From JAJTFW01 sp046330075 (GTDB lineage Bacteria; Bacteroidota; Bacteroidia; AKYH767-A; OLB10): DNA of 64,000 nucleotides. Positions 48,687 through 58,805 of this stretch are shown here, in pieces (within the stretch, counting starts at the first letter, position 1; the number at the start of each line of letters is the position of its first letter). Location of the stretch: assembly GCA_046330075.1 (NCBI GenBank), contig JAXLTL010000001.1, positions 930,001 through 994,000 on the forward strand, written 5' to 3'. The notes under the pieces are model-generated. The model searched no databases. It was not told the DNA's origin and saw nothing but the letters and a program-made list of their open reading frames with translations. The position numbers were made by a program, and so were the translations under genes.

Positions 48687-51362
48687 ATGGAAATCCCAAA
48701 GACGTTTCAACCCGATACCGCTGAGAAAAAATGGTATGCTTACTGGATGGAAAAGAAGTACTTCCGTTCAGTTCCGGACCATCGTGAACCTTACACCATC
48801 GTCATTCCTCCTCCCAATGTAACCGGAGTGTTGCACATGGGCCATATGTTAAATAATACGATTCAGGACGTATTGATCCGCCGTGCCCGTATGCTCGGTA
48901 AAAATGCCTGCTGGGTACCCGGTACCGACCATGCATCCATTGCCACCGAAGCAAAGGTTGTTCAAATGCTACGGGAGAAAGGCATCAGGAAAGCCGATCT
49001 CAGCAGGGAAGACTTTCTGAAATATGCCTGGGAATGGAAGGAAAAATACGGAGGTATTATTCTCGAACAGCTGAAGAAACTCGGAGCCTCCTGCGACTGG
49101 GACCGAACCCGTTTTACGATGGAAGACGATCTCAGCGAAGCAGTAATCGATGTATTCATCGACCTCTATAAAAAAGGATACATCTACCGTGGTATGCGCA
49201 TGGTGAACTGGGATCCTGCAGGACTCACGGCTGTAAGTGACGAAGAGGTAATTCACAAAGAAGTACAGTCGAAGCTGACCTATGTACGTTATGTGATCGT
49301 TGATAAAGATGAAGCCTTTGATCCTTCTGATGCAGCGGCTCTTCAGCGAAAGTTCGACAATAACGAAACCATCACTATTGCAACGGTACGTCCTGAAACA
49401 ATTTTAGGAGATACTGCGGTTTGTGTGCATCCCAACGATCCACGATATGCAGGTTTAAAAGGCAAGTACGCCATCATTCCGATGGTCAACCGTCGCGTAC
49501 CGGTGATTTTTGATGAATACATTCTGATGGAATTCGGAACCGGTGCATTGAAAGTAACACCGGCTCACGATATCAACGACTATAACCTGGGCGTTAAACA
49601 TAAACTGGAAGTAATCGACACGTTGAATGCCGACGGAACGCTGAGTGCTGCCGCCGGGCACTATGTCGGTGAAGATCGTTTTGTTGTCCGTAAGAAGATT
49701 GTGAAAGATCTTCAGGAGATGGGACACGTGGTGAAGATCGAAGACTACACCAATAAGGTGGGTTACAGCGAGCGTACCGATGCGGTAATTGAACCCCGTT
49801 TAAGTATGCAGTGGTTTGTGAAGATGAAAGAATTCTCCAAACCGGCACTTGACGCTGTTATGGACGGAGAGGTAAAGCTCCATCCCGAGAAATTCGTAAA
49901 TACCTACCGCCACTGGATGGAAAACGTACACGACTGGTGCATCTCCCGGCAGCTCTGGTGGGGACAACGCATACCGGCCTGGTACGACAACAAAGGCAAC
50001 TTCACGGTTTGCAAAACCGCAGAAGAAGCACTGGCACAACTCAAGCAACAGAATGCCGGTGTAACGGCTGCGGATATCCGTCAGGACGAAGACGTACTCG
50101 ACACATGGTTCAGTTCCTGGCTCTGGCCGATTTCGGTATTTGACGGATTCAAAGACCCTGACAATGCCGACATCAAATACTACTACCCCACCAACGACCT
50201 CGTTTCCGCTCCGGAGATTCTCTTTTTCTGGATTGCACGGATGATCATGGCCGGTTATGAATACCGGGGAAATAAACCCTTCGAAAACGTGTACCTTACC
50301 GGGATTGTTCGCGATAAGCAAGGACGCAAGATGAGCAAGTCGCTCGGCAACTCTCCCGATCCGCTCGACCTGATCGCCAAACACGGCGCGGACGGTGTAC
50401 GTGTGGGCATGCTGCTCTCTTCACCTGCCGGCAACGACTTGTTGTTTGATGAAGGACTCTGTGAACAAGGCAGGAATTTCAGCAATAAAATCTGGAATGC
50501 CTTCCGACTGGTAAAAGGCTGGGAAGTGAGTACAACCATTCCACAACCGGATGTAAACAAAGCCGCTATTGCCTGGTTTGATGCACGCCTCAGCGAAGCC
50601 ATTGGTGAAATCAACGAACATTACGAAAAGCTGCGCATCTCCGATGCCCTGATGAGCAGTTATAAACTGGTATGGGATGATTTCTGCGCCTGGTATCTCG
50701 AGCTTATCAAGCCGGCCTATCAGCAACCCATCGATGCGGCTACCCTCGAAAGCACAACGGTGTTCTTCGAAAAAATTCTCAGCATCATGCATCCGTTCAT
50801 GCCGTTTATCACCGAAGAAATCTGGCATTTACTGAGAGATCGCGCTGCCGGTGATGACATCATCATCGCTCATTGGCCGAAAGCAGGTACCATGGACAAG
50901 GCCATCCTCTCTGAGTTCCCTGTAGCGGCAGAGTTGATTTCAGAAATCCGGAATTTCCGACAGAGCAAAGGACTGAGTCCGAAGGAATCACTGGAGCTGA
51001 TGGTCCGCACCAACGGTGATGTGCCTGCGCTGCATCGATTCGGAGAGGCTATCATCAAACTTGGAAATCTGAGTGCTATCCGTGCCATTACAGAAAAACC
51101 TCAGGGCGCATTTCCTTTCGTCATCCGCGAACTGGAATGTTTCATTCCAATGAGTGAAAACGTTGACAAAGATGCTGAACGGAAACGTTTGCAGGAAGAG
51201 CTTACCTATACACAGGGATTTCTGAAATCAGTGATGGGTAAGCTTGGAAATGAACGGTTCGTTTCCAATGCCAAACCTGAAGTTGTTGCCGCCGAACAAA
51301 AGAAAAAAGCTGACGCGGAAGCAAAGATCCGTGCCATTGAAGAAGCCTTATCTGCACTCTGA
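48687..51362 (+). CDS. valS: Valyl-tRNA synthetase
   Basis: The ATG at 48687 gives 891 residues beginning MEIPKTFQPDTAEKKWYAYW; the longer frame overlaps the promoter box. The class I motifs are PPPNVTGVLHMGHMLN (HIGH type, about 46-61) and GRKMSKSLGNSPDP (KMSKS, about 546). The CP1 editing domain (TVRPETILGDTAV), the anticodon-binding domain and the C-terminal coiled-coil arm (last 60 residues) are all present. It charges tRNA-Val and edits Thr. The stop overlaps the next start (TGATG). Confidence 0.97.
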   Translation: MEIPKTFQPDTAEKKWYAYWMEKKYFRSVPDHREPYTIVIPPPNVTGVLHMGHMLNNTIQDVLIRRARMLGKNACWVPGTDHASIATEAKVVQMLREKGIRKADLSREDFLKYAWEWKEKYGGIILEQLKKLGASCDWDRTRFTMEDDLSEAVIDVFIDLYKKGYIYRGMRMVNWDPAGLTAVSDEEVIHKEVQSKLTYVRYVIVDKDEAFDPSDAAALQRKFDNNETITIATVRPETILGDTAVCVHPNDPRYAGLKGKYAIIPMVNRRVPVIFDEYILMEFGTGALKVTPAHDINDYNLGVKHKLEVIDTLNADGTLSAAAGHYVGEDRFVVRKKIVKDLQEMGHVVKIEDYTNKVGYSERTDAVIEPRLSMQWFVKMKEFSKPALDAVMDGEVKLHPEKFVNTYRHWMENVHDWCISRQLWWGQRIPAWYDNKGNFTVCKTAEEALAQLKQQNAGVTAADIRQDEDVLDTWFSSWLWPISVFDGFKDPDNADIKYYYPTNDLVSAPEILFFWIARMIMAGYEYRGNKPFENVYLTGIVRDKQGRKMSKSLGNSPDPLDLIAKHGADGVRVGMLLSSPAGNDLLFDEGLCEQGRNFSNKIWNAFRLVKGWEVSTTIPQPDVNKAAIAWFDARLSEAIGEINEHYEKLRISDALMSSYKLVWDDFCAWYLELIKPAYQQPIDAATLESTTVFFEKILSIMHPFMPFITEEIWHLLRDRAAGDDIIIAHWPKAGTMDKAILSEFPVAAELISEIRNFRQSKGLSPKESLELMVRTNGDVPALHRFGEAIIKLGNLSAIRAITEKPQGAFPFVIRELECFIPMSENVDKDAERKRLQEELTYTQGFLKSVMGKLGNERFVSNAKPEVVAAEQKKKADAEAKIRAIEEALSAL

Positions 51363-52561
51363 TGCAACTGACCATTCGTCAATTATTCCTTCAGCATGTT
51401 GCTCAAACGAGTCCGGCACCTATGGGACTCGAACCTGAACGGGCTGAAGGAATTTTTATTTACGGACGAAACGGGGAACGCTGGATGGATCTCATCAGCG
51501 GAATATCGGTAAGCAATGTCGGACACCGTCACCCGAAAGTGCTCGATGCAATAGAGACACAGCTGTCGAAATACATGCACCTGATGGTATACGGAGAGTA
51601 TATTCAGTCGCCACAGGTACTCCTTGCTCAGCGACTGAGCTCTGTACTGCCGTCGCTTGACAGTGTTTACTTTGTTAACTCGGGCACCGAAGCCACCGAA
51701 GGCGCCATCAAGCTGGCGCGCAGAGCAACAGGACGAAAAAAAATCATCTCCTTCCGGAATGCCTATCATGGATCCACGAATGGCGCATTGAGTCTGATGA
51801 GCGATCCTTACTTCACCACACCATTTCACCCTCTCCTGCCGGAAGTCTATCATCTGGACTCAGGTGACTTTGGTGCATTGGAACAGATCGACGAACACAC
51901 AGCCGGTGTCTTTGTGGAAATTATCCGCGGAGAAGCCGGTGCGGAAGAAGTTTCCCCGGACTTCCTCATGGCTCTCCGAAAACGCTGCCAGGAAACAGGA
52001 GCGCTGTTTATCGCAGATGAAATCCAAACGGGATTTGGACGAACGGGAAAATTCTTCGCCTGCATGCATTACGATCTTGTTCCCGACATACTGCTCACTG
52101 CAAAAGGCATGGGTGGTGGTATGCCGATCGGAGCCTTCATGAGCAACCGACGAATCATGCAAACGCTCAGTGATCAGCCGGTGCTGGGACATATTACCAC
52201 CTTTGGCGGACATCCGGTAAGCTGTGCTGCATCCATCGCCACTTTCGACATCGTTCAATCTCTCAACATTGAACACCGTATCCCTCAACTCGAGGCAATT
52301 TTCCGAACTGAATTAACACATCCGGCCATTCGTAAAATAAGTGGTAAAGGACTCTTACTGGCACTTGAGTTTGATACTGAGGAAGCCGCACGGCACATCA
52401 TCACAGCCTGTATCGAACGGGGACTGATTACCGATTGGTTTCTTTTTGCCGCCCATAAACTGAGAATTTGTCCTCCGCTGACCATTTCCGAAGAACAGAT
52501 CAGAGAAGCCTGCAGCATTCTCAGGGCCGCCATCGATTCCACCTATCCTATTGGAAAATAA
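51362..52561 (+). CDS. Class III PLP-dependent aminotransferase (ornithine/acetylornithine type)
   Basis: This 399-residue enzyme has the class III hallmarks: FVNSGTEATEGAIKLARRAT (about 100-119), the PLP motif FIADEIQTGFGRTGKF (about 218-233) and the Schiff-base lysine in LTAKGMGGGMPIGAF (about 244). Acetylornithine, ornithine and 4-aminobutyrate aminotransferases all fit; the absence of neighbouring arg genes leaves the substrate open. It follows valS with a one-base overlap, an unusual but clear coupling. Confidence 0.9.
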   Translation: MQLTIRQLFLQHVAQTSPAPMGLEPERAEGIFIYGRNGERWMDLISGISVSNVGHRHPKVLDAIETQLSKYMHLMVYGEYIQSPQVLLAQRLSSVLPSLDSVYFVNSGTEATEGAIKLARRATGRKKIISFRNAYHGSTNGALSLMSDPYFTTPFHPLLPEVYHLDSGDFGALEQIDEHTAGVFVEIIRGEAGAEEVSPDFLMALRKRCQETGALFIADEIQTGFGRTGKFFACMHYDLVPDILLTAKGMGGGMPIGAFMSNRRIMQTLSDQPVLGHITTFGGHPVSCAASIATFDIVQSLNIEHRIPQLEAIFRTELTHPAIRKISGKGLLLALEFDTEEAARHIITACIERGLITDWFLFAAHKLRICPPLTISEEQIREACSILRAAIDSTYPIGK

Positions 52562-52603
52562 CCGATAACGGGGAATCAACCTCAAATCTTCATGCTTTGG
52601 CAG

Positions 52604-52611
52604 TACTTTTG
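52604..52611 (+). promoter_or_regulatory. -7 promoter box (TACTTTTG) of the two-component system
   Basis: TACTTTTG lies 47 nt before the ATG at 52659. Confidence 0.45.
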
Positions 52612-52658
52612 TTCGCTGCAGGACCGACCGTTAAATCAGGTCTCTAAAACGATAAAAC

Positions 52659-53333
52659 ATGAACGTATTGATTGTGGAAGATGAGCGCTCGCTCTCTCAC
52701 GAAATGGAAATCTACCTCACCCGACAGAACTTCAACTGTGATGTTGCTTTCAATGGTAAAAGCGGGTCGGATAAAATCCACGCCAACAGTTACGACTTCG
52801 TATTGCTTGACCTCGGCTTGCCCGACATTGACGGACTTGAATTGCTGAAAGAATCTAAAAAATCAGGAATTGAAAGCGCCTTTATCATTCTCACCGCACG
52901 CGGAGAAGTAGAAGATAAAATTACCGGGCTGGATCTGGGTGCTGACGACTATATCCCAAAACCATTTTCACTTGCAGAACTCCACAGCCGGATGCAGGCC
53001 ATCTTACGCAGAAAACACGGCTTAAAGTCGAATGTCATGCATGTACATGACTTCGCCATCGATATTCAAAACAGAACGGTAGCCTGCAACGGACAAAATA
53101 TCAACCTCACCAAGAAAGAATTCGACCTTTTGCATTATCTTGCCCTGCATAAAAACCGTGTCCTGACACGTATGCAGTTAACCGAACACATCTGGGGGGA
53201 TGTACTTGAAGACGATTACGAATCAAATTACATCGACGTCCACGTGAAAAACCTGCGAAAGAAGCTCTCCACACATGCACCTATCGAATGGTTTGAAACC
53301 GTTCGAGGAGTGGGGTATCGCATAAACGCCTGA
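52659..53333 (+). CDS. OmpR-family response regulator
   Basis: This 224-residue protein has a receiver domain (VEDERS, phosphoacceptor Asp at about 51 in VLLDLGLPDIDG, switch T in IILTARGE, K in DYIPKPF) and a winged-helix DNA-binding domain (about 125-224: NLTKKEFDLLHYLALHKNRV, FETVRGVGYRINA). It is paired with the histidine kinase that follows 5 bp later. Its target genes are unknown. Confidence 0.95.
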   Translation: MNVLIVEDERSLSHEMEIYLTRQNFNCDVAFNGKSGSDKIHANSYDFVLLDLGLPDIDGLELLKESKKSGIESAFIILTARGEVEDKITGLDLGADDYIPKPFSLAELHSRMQAILRRKHGLKSNVMHVHDFAIDIQNRTVACNGQNINLTKKEFDLLHYLALHKNRVLTRMQLTEHIWGDVLEDDYESNYIDVHVKNLRKKLSTHAPIEWFETVRGVGYRINA

Positions 53334-53338
53334 GTGAA

Positions 53339-54682
53339 TTGATAAGGCTGCCCTGGAACAGCACCATGACCATTCAGGTCAAGTTCGCAGTATACAATGC
53401 TGTGTCGAAGGCGCTTATTATTCTTGCTTTTACGGCATTGCTGCCGGTGCTGGTAGAGCGTATCGTTTATGAGCACATTGACAAACGGCTCATCGCCCGC
53501 AGTGAACGCGTACTGCTGACTGTTCGCAAGGGAAGCATCGCAGATATCGTTCGCGAGCAGGACTGCAGTTTTGAAAGTTACAATATCCTGAAAGAGGAAT
53601 TTGTCGCCATTTATCCGATTACAGATTTTAAACGACTGTCACAGGGTACCATTATACGTGACGAAACCTGGTCGATTGAAGGTGAACTTCTGCAACACCG
53701 GATTATCAAGCGACCGTTTCTGTACGATAATCAGATGTATGAACTTAACATTGGTGAAGGAACCGGTGCCATAGATGATCTCAAATCGATTATACAACGC
53801 TTCATGCTGCTGATGATGGTTGCTGTCATCACGATTTCACTGTTTGTTGACTTAGGATTCGTACGGTTATTGTTACGACCGCTCAATAAAATTATCGATA
53901 CCAAACTCAAACCGGTACCTGCTCCTACCAACTTTAATTTTGAACCCATCCCCAGTTCCACCACTGAATTCACCCAGCTCGACAACCGTATCAATGAAAT
54001 GATGCATAAACTGAAAGATTCCTTTCTGATCGAAAAGGAATTCATCAGCAATGTATCACATGAATTGCAAACGCCCATCAGCATCATTCAGAATCGTCTG
54101 GAAAACATCATGATTGAAGGCAATGTTTCGGACGAAGTACTGATCAAGCTTTCGGAATCACAACGTACGCTGAACCGGATGAGCAGGATCATCAAAGCGC
54201 TGCTGCTGATTTCAAAAATCGAAAACGACCAATACCTGAAACAGGAGAATGCAAGTATTACCGGCATCCTTGATGAAGTATTGGAAGAAGTTGAAGAACG
54301 GCTGCAGGAAAAAGAACTTAAATTACACAAGCACTTTTACAACGATTTTGAATACGGGCCCTGCAACAAAGCCTTGTTATTTACGATGTTCATGAACCTT
54401 GTAAACAACGCGATCAAGTACAATAAAGAAGGAGGGCAGATAATCATAACAACGCGCTACTCCGATCAGCGTTTCGAAGTTGAAATCAAGGATTCAGGTA
54501 TTGGTATGGAACAGGCTGAACTTCCCGGAATATTTGACCGGTTCCGCCGTCTCAATAAAGCCAAGGCTGACGGTTACGGACTTGGATTACCGATTGTAAA
54601 AACGATTGCAGCCTTTCATCATATTGAAGTGCGTGTAAGTTCAAAGCCTGACGAAGGCACTGTATTTACACTTACATTCTGA
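53339..54682 (+). CDS. Sensor histidine kinase
   Basis: Up to 447 residues from TTG 53339; an ATG at 53366 (MTIQVKFAVYNAVSKA) is an alternative start. It has two membrane helices (about 20-42 and 155-180) around a periplasmic region (about 45-150), a HAMP-like linker, the HisKA H-box FISNVSHELQTPISI (His about 241), the N box NLVNNAIKYNKEGG, and the G boxes DSGIGMEQ and GYGLGLPIV. It phosphorylates the regulator encoded 5 bp upstream; its signal is unknown. Confidence 0.93.
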   Translation: MIRLPWNSTMTIQVKFAVYNAVSKALIILAFTALLPVLVERIVYEHIDKRLIARSERVLLTVRKGSIADIVREQDCSFESYNILKEEFVAIYPITDFKRLSQGTIIRDETWSIEGELLQHRIIKRPFLYDNQMYELNIGEGTGAIDDLKSIIQRFMLLMMVAVITISLFVDLGFVRLLLRPLNKIIDTKLKPVPAPTNFNFEPIPSSTTEFTQLDNRINEMMHKLKDSFLIEKEFISNVSHELQTPISIIQNRLENIMIEGNVSDEVLIKLSESQRTLNRMSRIIKALLLISKIENDQYLKQENASITGILDEVLEEVEERLQEKELKLHKHFYNDFEYGPCNKALLFTMFMNLVNNAIKYNKEGGQIIITTRYSDQRFEVEIKDSGIGMEQAELPGIFDRFRRLNKAKADGYGLGLPIVKTIAAFHHIEVRVSSKPDEGTVFTLTF

Positions 54683-54683
54683 A

Positions 54684-55046
54684 TCAGTACTGACCAGTAC
54701 CCAGCATAACAAGCGTGCAGGCTTCCAGCACTTCTACTCCGTCTTTCCGCAGATCTTCCTGAAACGATACCGACTCTGTTCCCGGATTAAAAATCACTCT
54801 GCGGGGATGCAGGCTTCGGACATACTCTTCCACTTCCGCCTGATGTTGTGGTCCTACATACAAGGTAACGGTATCCACATCCGAAAACAAGGGGTGACCG
54901 GTTTCAATTTCCACATCTTCTACCCTGCCCTTTTTAAGACCAACAGCATGTACCGGTATACCTTTTGACCTCAGCCGGCGAATGGCCATATTGGAATAAC
55001 GCTGAGGGTTTTCAGAAGCTCCTATGACGAGCGTATGTGTTTTCAT
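54684..55046 (-). CDS. CoA-binding domain protein (YccU-like)
   Basis: This 120-residue single-domain Rossmann protein has VIGASENPQRYSNMAIRRL, VHAVGLKKGRVEDVEI, TLYVGPQHQAEVEEYV and VIFNPGTESVSFQEDLR, matching the CoA_binding_2 family. It probably binds a nucleotide cofactor; the role is not known. It overlaps the MFS gene by 4 bp (ATGA) and is the last gene of that operon. Confidence 0.88.
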   Translation of the reverse strand: MKTHTLVIGASENPQRYSNMAIRRLRSKGIPVHAVGLKKGRVEDVEIETGHPLFSDVDTVTLYVGPQHQAEVEEYVRSLHPRRVIFNPGTESVSFQEDLRKDGVEVLEACTLVMLGTGQY

Positions 55047-56296
55047 GATACTTCCAGATAATCCAGGTCTTTGGAGAAGGTCTCCTTTATACTCATGGTC
55101 GCCAGCATGGCCAGTCCGATACAGATTATTCCGACTACCACAGCGCCCATTACACTCCCATTGGATAGTTCAAGTGATTTAAACCCGAGTGTAATGGGTA
55201 TCACGGCACCGCGCACAAAATTAGGGACAGTGGTTGTAACCGTTGCGCGGATGTTCGTACCAAACTGTTCGGACGCTATCGTCACAAACAATGCCCAGTA
55301 GCCTGTAGCACACCCCAGCATAAAACACATAAAATAATAAGCATTTGCCGGCATTCCTTTGGCAAAGAGGAAAACAGCCACCAACAACACCGTGCCCCAG
55401 AGATATCCCATTACAATTTTCTTCCTGCTTCTGAATATCTGACTCAGAATTCCGGAAATCAGATCGCCTACTGACAATCCGATGTAGGCATACATAATGG
55501 CGAAGCCCACTTTTACCTCACCAACAACACCCGAAATGGCTGCGAATTTCTCCGAGAATTTTATCAGGATGCCAATGCAATACCACACCGGCAATCCGAT
55601 CAGGATGCAGGCCAGATATTTTCTGAAACGCTTTCCATCAGCAAAGAGCATAAAGAAATTCCCTTTCTGTATATTTTTTTGCTTCCTGACCTGATCAAAC
55701 ATACCCGATTCATAAGTGCCAACCCGCAGCAGCAGCAAGAGCAATCCAAGTCCGCCACCGATGAGATACGCAATCTGCCAGGGCTGCAATCCAAATACAT
55801 GAAATGGATTGTTGGAGATCAACGCTGCTGCAACGGCACCGAGTGCCCCCATGGTAACAATCAGCATGGTGCCATAACCGCGGTGTTCTTTATGCATTAT
55901 TTCCGACACCAGCGTGATCGCCGCGCCAAGTTCTCCGGCCAATCCTACTCCCGCAACAAAACGAACCAGACTGTACTGGTCCAGATTCACCACAAAAGCA
56001 TTGGCAATATTCGCGAGTGAATACAACAGGATGGAACCGAAGAGTACTGACTTTCGTCCTTTCTGATCACCCAAAACGCCCCACAACAATCCGCCGGTCA
56101 GCATGCCCGCCATCTGCCACAAAAACAAGATATAGTCAAATCTGTCTACGATAGCAGGATCAGCAATGCCAATGCCGCGTATGCTCGTTTTACTCACCAC
56201 ATTGAACAATTGCAGATCATAGATATCTACAAAGTACCCAAGGGCAGCAACAAGCACGATCAGGTTAAATGGATTCTTGGTTCCTTGTTTCGACAT
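55043..56296 (-). CDS. MFS transporter
   Basis: This 417-residue protein has twelve predicted membrane helices and the MFS loop motif GVLGDQKGRKSVLFGSILLYSLA between helices 2 and 3, with VRFVAGVGLAGELGAAITLVSE in helix 4-5 as in sugar/metabolite:H+ symporters. YFVDIYDLQLFNVV in helix 1 resembles sialate- or shikimate-type permeases. It sits 9 bp after the GH13 gene and likely imports an oligosaccharide or sugar product. Substrate not certain. Confidence 0.88.
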   Translation of the reverse strand: MSKQGTKNPFNLIVLVAALGYFVDIYDLQLFNVVSKTSIRGIGIADPAIVDRFDYILFLWQMAGMLTGGLLWGVLGDQKGRKSVLFGSILLYSLANIANAFVVNLDQYSLVRFVAGVGLAGELGAAITLVSEIMHKEHRGYGTMLIVTMGALGAVAAALISNNPFHVFGLQPWQIAYLIGGGLGLLLLLLRVGTYESGMFDQVRKQKNIQKGNFFMLFADGKRFRKYLACILIGLPVWYCIGILIKFSEKFAAISGVVGEVKVGFAIMYAYIGLSVGDLISGILSQIFRSRKKIVMGYLWGTVLLVAVFLFAKGMPANAYYFMCFMLGCATGYWALFVTIASEQFGTNIRATVTTTVPNFVRGAVIPITLGFKSLELSNGSVMGAVVVGIICIGLAMLATMSIKETFSKDLDYLEVS

Positions 56297-56305
56297 ATCA
56301 CGAAA

Positions 56306-58096
56306 TTAATATAACTCCACGACTTTTGCGCTCATCGGTTCAAGCTGCAGGGGAATACCACTAAACCTGTTTTCCTGTACATGCAGCTTATCGGTTTTGA
56401 TTTCTCCTGCAAGAGGTTCATTGTTCAGTATCTTATACCGAATGGATTTCTTTCCCGACAACCCGATATTCATGAGTGCATCGTCAGGAATTTTAACATG
56501 TACCGCGTACGGCGAAGATGGATTAAAATTGACCACAATCAGCAGTTTCTGCTCTTTGGCATGGCGAATAAACGCATAAATATATCGTTCATCAAACCCT
56601 TCACTCTGATGGTGCCTGTTTACATACTGTAAATCATAAAAACCTCCGTTTGCGATCGCCGGTGAATCAGCTGCCAGTTTCAGCAACTCTTTATACGCCC
56701 GGTATAACTGTTGCTGTTCCTCGGTGAACTGTCCTCCGTCACATTTCCCTTTATTGTACCAGCGCAAATGCTCCGGCACACTGCAATAATCGAAAATGGA
56801 AGTGCGCTGTCGGGATCCTGCAAAACCAACATTTTCTTCGGCCCTGACTCCCGATTCCTGTCCGAAATAGATCATCACCGGGCCTTTTGAAATCAATGCA
56901 CAAACATACATGGCGGGAATGACCGCCAGAGGATTTCCCACACTTGCAAAATTTGCCAGTCGTTCTTCGTCGTGATTCTCCATAAACGACAACATTTTTT
57001 CCGAGTGATATTCCACACTTCGTGTACAATGGGTAATATCATCTGCTGCAGTCTGACCTTTTAATACAGCCAGCAGTGTATCATATAAGGAAACCTTGTC
57101 GTAGAGGTAGTCGAAGTACCCTTTCTCCAGGTACCGCAGATACAGTTCAGGTTTATAAATTTCGGCGATAAAAAGAACTTCCGGGTAATGGGTTTTCACA
57201 CATGGTATCACCCACTCCCAAAACTCCGCAGGCACCATCTCGGCCATATCACATCGGAAGCCGTCTACACCTTTCGCCGACCAATACAATAAGATATCCA
57301 GTAGTTTTTGCCACACCGGAGGTATCGGATCAAAATGGCATTCATGCGGAGGATGCGGGTTTACTCCAAAATTCAGCTTCACTGTTTCAAACCAGTCTTG
57401 TGAAGATGGCGCAGCACTGTACACATCGTTCCCTGTAACACGAGCAGGGTTTTCAGAAAAGTGCTGCATGGCAGAAGATAATTTCAGTCCGCCCAATGGC
57501 TGATAATCAGCAGGCGGCCGGAAAGATTGATGCGGCAGATACAGGAAATCATTTTCAGGGCTAAACAACACCTCACGGTTGTCGTGCGTTCCGAAGTCGG
57601 GGAATTTTCCGGGGTTTAGATCTGAATGATAGTTTCGCCCCAGATGATTCGGAATGAAATCGATGATCGCCTTCATTCCTGCTGCGTGGGTACGGTCAAT
57701 CATCGCAACAAATTCTTCGATTCTCTTGCCCGGGTCATTGGAGAGGTCAGCATCCACATCGTAATAATCCCTGACTGCATAGGGAGAACCGGCACGACCT
57801 TTTACGATACGCGGATCATCTGCTTCAATTCCATGTTCAGGATATGCAGTAACGCTGCTGTGTTCAAGCACACCGGTATACCAGATATGCGTAACTCCAA
57901 AATCGCGCAACGCCTTCAGAACAACCGGAGTGATATCATCAAACTTTCCACAACCATTCTCGCGGATGGTACCATAAGGCTTGTTCTTCGTACGGGTATT
58001 CGAGAATAACCGGACAAACAGCTGATAAACTATATGTTTATGTGACGCAGAAGAGAAATGGCCCATTTTCATACCTGAAGCATGAAAATAGGCCAT
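56306..58096 (-). CDS. GH13 alpha-amylase family glycoside hydrolase (cytoplasmic)
   Basis: This 596-residue protein has GH13 regions IDFIPNHLGRNY, GVDGFRCDMAEMVP (nucleophile Asp), VLFIAEIYKPELY (acid Glu) and FMENHDEERLANF (transition-state Asp), plus MIYFGQESGV and a C-terminal beta domain. There is no signal peptide, so it acts in the cytoplasm, perhaps on imported or stored alpha-glucan. The start may be ATG 58096 or the internal ATG 58072 (MKMGHF); the latter lies in the right arm of the inverted repeat ATTTTCAT/ATGAAAAT. It heads the operon with MFS and the CoA-binding protein. Confidence 0.9.
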   Translation of the reverse strand: MAYFHASGMKMGHFSSASHKHIVYQLFVRLFSNTRTKNKPYGTIRENGCGKFDDITPVVLKALRDFGVTHIWYTGVLEHSSVTAYPEHGIEADDPRIVKGRAGSPYAVRDYYDVDADLSNDPGKRIEEFVAMIDRTHAAGMKAIIDFIPNHLGRNYHSDLNPGKFPDFGTHDNREVLFSPENDFLYLPHQSFRPPADYQPLGGLKLSSAMQHFSENPARVTGNDVYSAAPSSQDWFETVKLNFGVNPHPPHECHFDPIPPVWQKLLDILLYWSAKGVDGFRCDMAEMVPAEFWEWVIPCVKTHYPEVLFIAEIYKPELYLRYLEKGYFDYLYDKVSLYDTLLAVLKGQTAADDITHCTRSVEYHSEKMLSFMENHDEERLANFASVGNPLAVIPAMYVCALISKGPVMIYFGQESGVRAEENVGFAGSRQRTSIFDYCSVPEHLRWYNKGKCDGGQFTEEQQQLYRAYKELLKLAADSPAIANGGFYDLQYVNRHHQSEGFDERYIYAFIRHAKEQKLLIVVNFNPSSPYAVHVKIPDDALMNIGLSGKKSIRYKILNNEPLAGEIKTDKLHVQENRFSGIPLQLEPMSAKVVELY

Positions 58097-58145
58097 TGGT
58101 TATTTGGCTTTACTGTGTGTCGCTGTGATTTTAAACAACCCGTTG

Positions 58146-58733
58146 TTAACCCTTCACTCCGCGAAGAATTAAACGGGTAGTAAACCTGATATCTTCAATA
58201 GCGGCTGATTCAGCATGTTGCAGATCAGTACCATTCGGCTGCACTTTGAATGCCGAAGCTACTTTCAGCAACACCTCTGATAATTTACCGGAATCCGTAC
58301 GATTGATTTCACCTCTGTGGATTCCTTCTTCCAATACTTCCTTCAGCAGGTTTTTCTCTTCACTCAGGATTCCCTGACGCAATGTATTGAAAATAGGTTC
58401 GATCTTCTTGACTACATCATTTGTAATATCCTGCAGATGCTTGATCCGTTTGTAAAACCGGGTTCTTTCCGAAAGGAAGTAGATCACTTTCTCTTCCGCT
58501 GTACGGAAAGTATGGAGTTTATTACGGACCTCTTCTCTGAAGCGCTGAGCTTCTGCATAAATCACATCACAGAACAGATCTTCCTTGCTGTTATAATAGT
58601 AGTACAAGGAAGCTTTATTCAATTTCACCTTTCCGCCGATATCATCCAGCGTTGTTTTGTCGTATCCGAGTTGGGAAAAACACTCGGTGGCTGCATTCAG
58701 AATCATTTGCTTTTTTTCTTCCCTTTTTACCAT
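58146..58733 (-). CDS. TetR/AcrR family transcriptional regulator
   Basis: This 195-residue protein has an N-terminal TetR HTH: KKQMILNAATECFSQLGYDKTTLDDIGGKVKLNKASLYYYYNSKEDLF (given in parts: MILNAATECFSQLGYDKT and LNKASLYYYYNSKEDLF). The C-terminal helical domain (about 60-190) senses an unknown ligand. It lies 50 bp upstream of the GH13 gene in the same direction and is a plausible regulator of it. A -7 box and an inverted repeat lie upstream. Confidence 0.93.
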   Translation of the reverse strand: MVKREEKKQMILNAATECFSQLGYDKTTLDDIGGKVKLNKASLYYYYNSKEDLFCDVIYAEAQRFREEVRNKLHTFRTAEEKVIYFLSERTRFYKRIKHLQDITNDVVKKIEPIFNTLRQGILSEEKNLLKEVLEEGIHRGEINRTDSGKLSEVLLKVASAFKVQPNGTDLQHAESAAIEDIRFTTRLILRGVKG

Positions 58734-58754
58734 TTCGTTGGTTATTGTAAAAGC

Positions 58755-58762
58755 AAATTTAA
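58755..58762 (-). promoter_or_regulatory. -7 promoter box (TAAATTTG) of the TetR gene
   Basis: TAAATTTG on the minus strand lies 21 nt before the ATG at 58733. Confidence 0.45.
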
Positions 58763-58805
58763 GTTCCCCATACTCCTGAGGAATTAAAAATGCTCGAACA
58801 AAGCG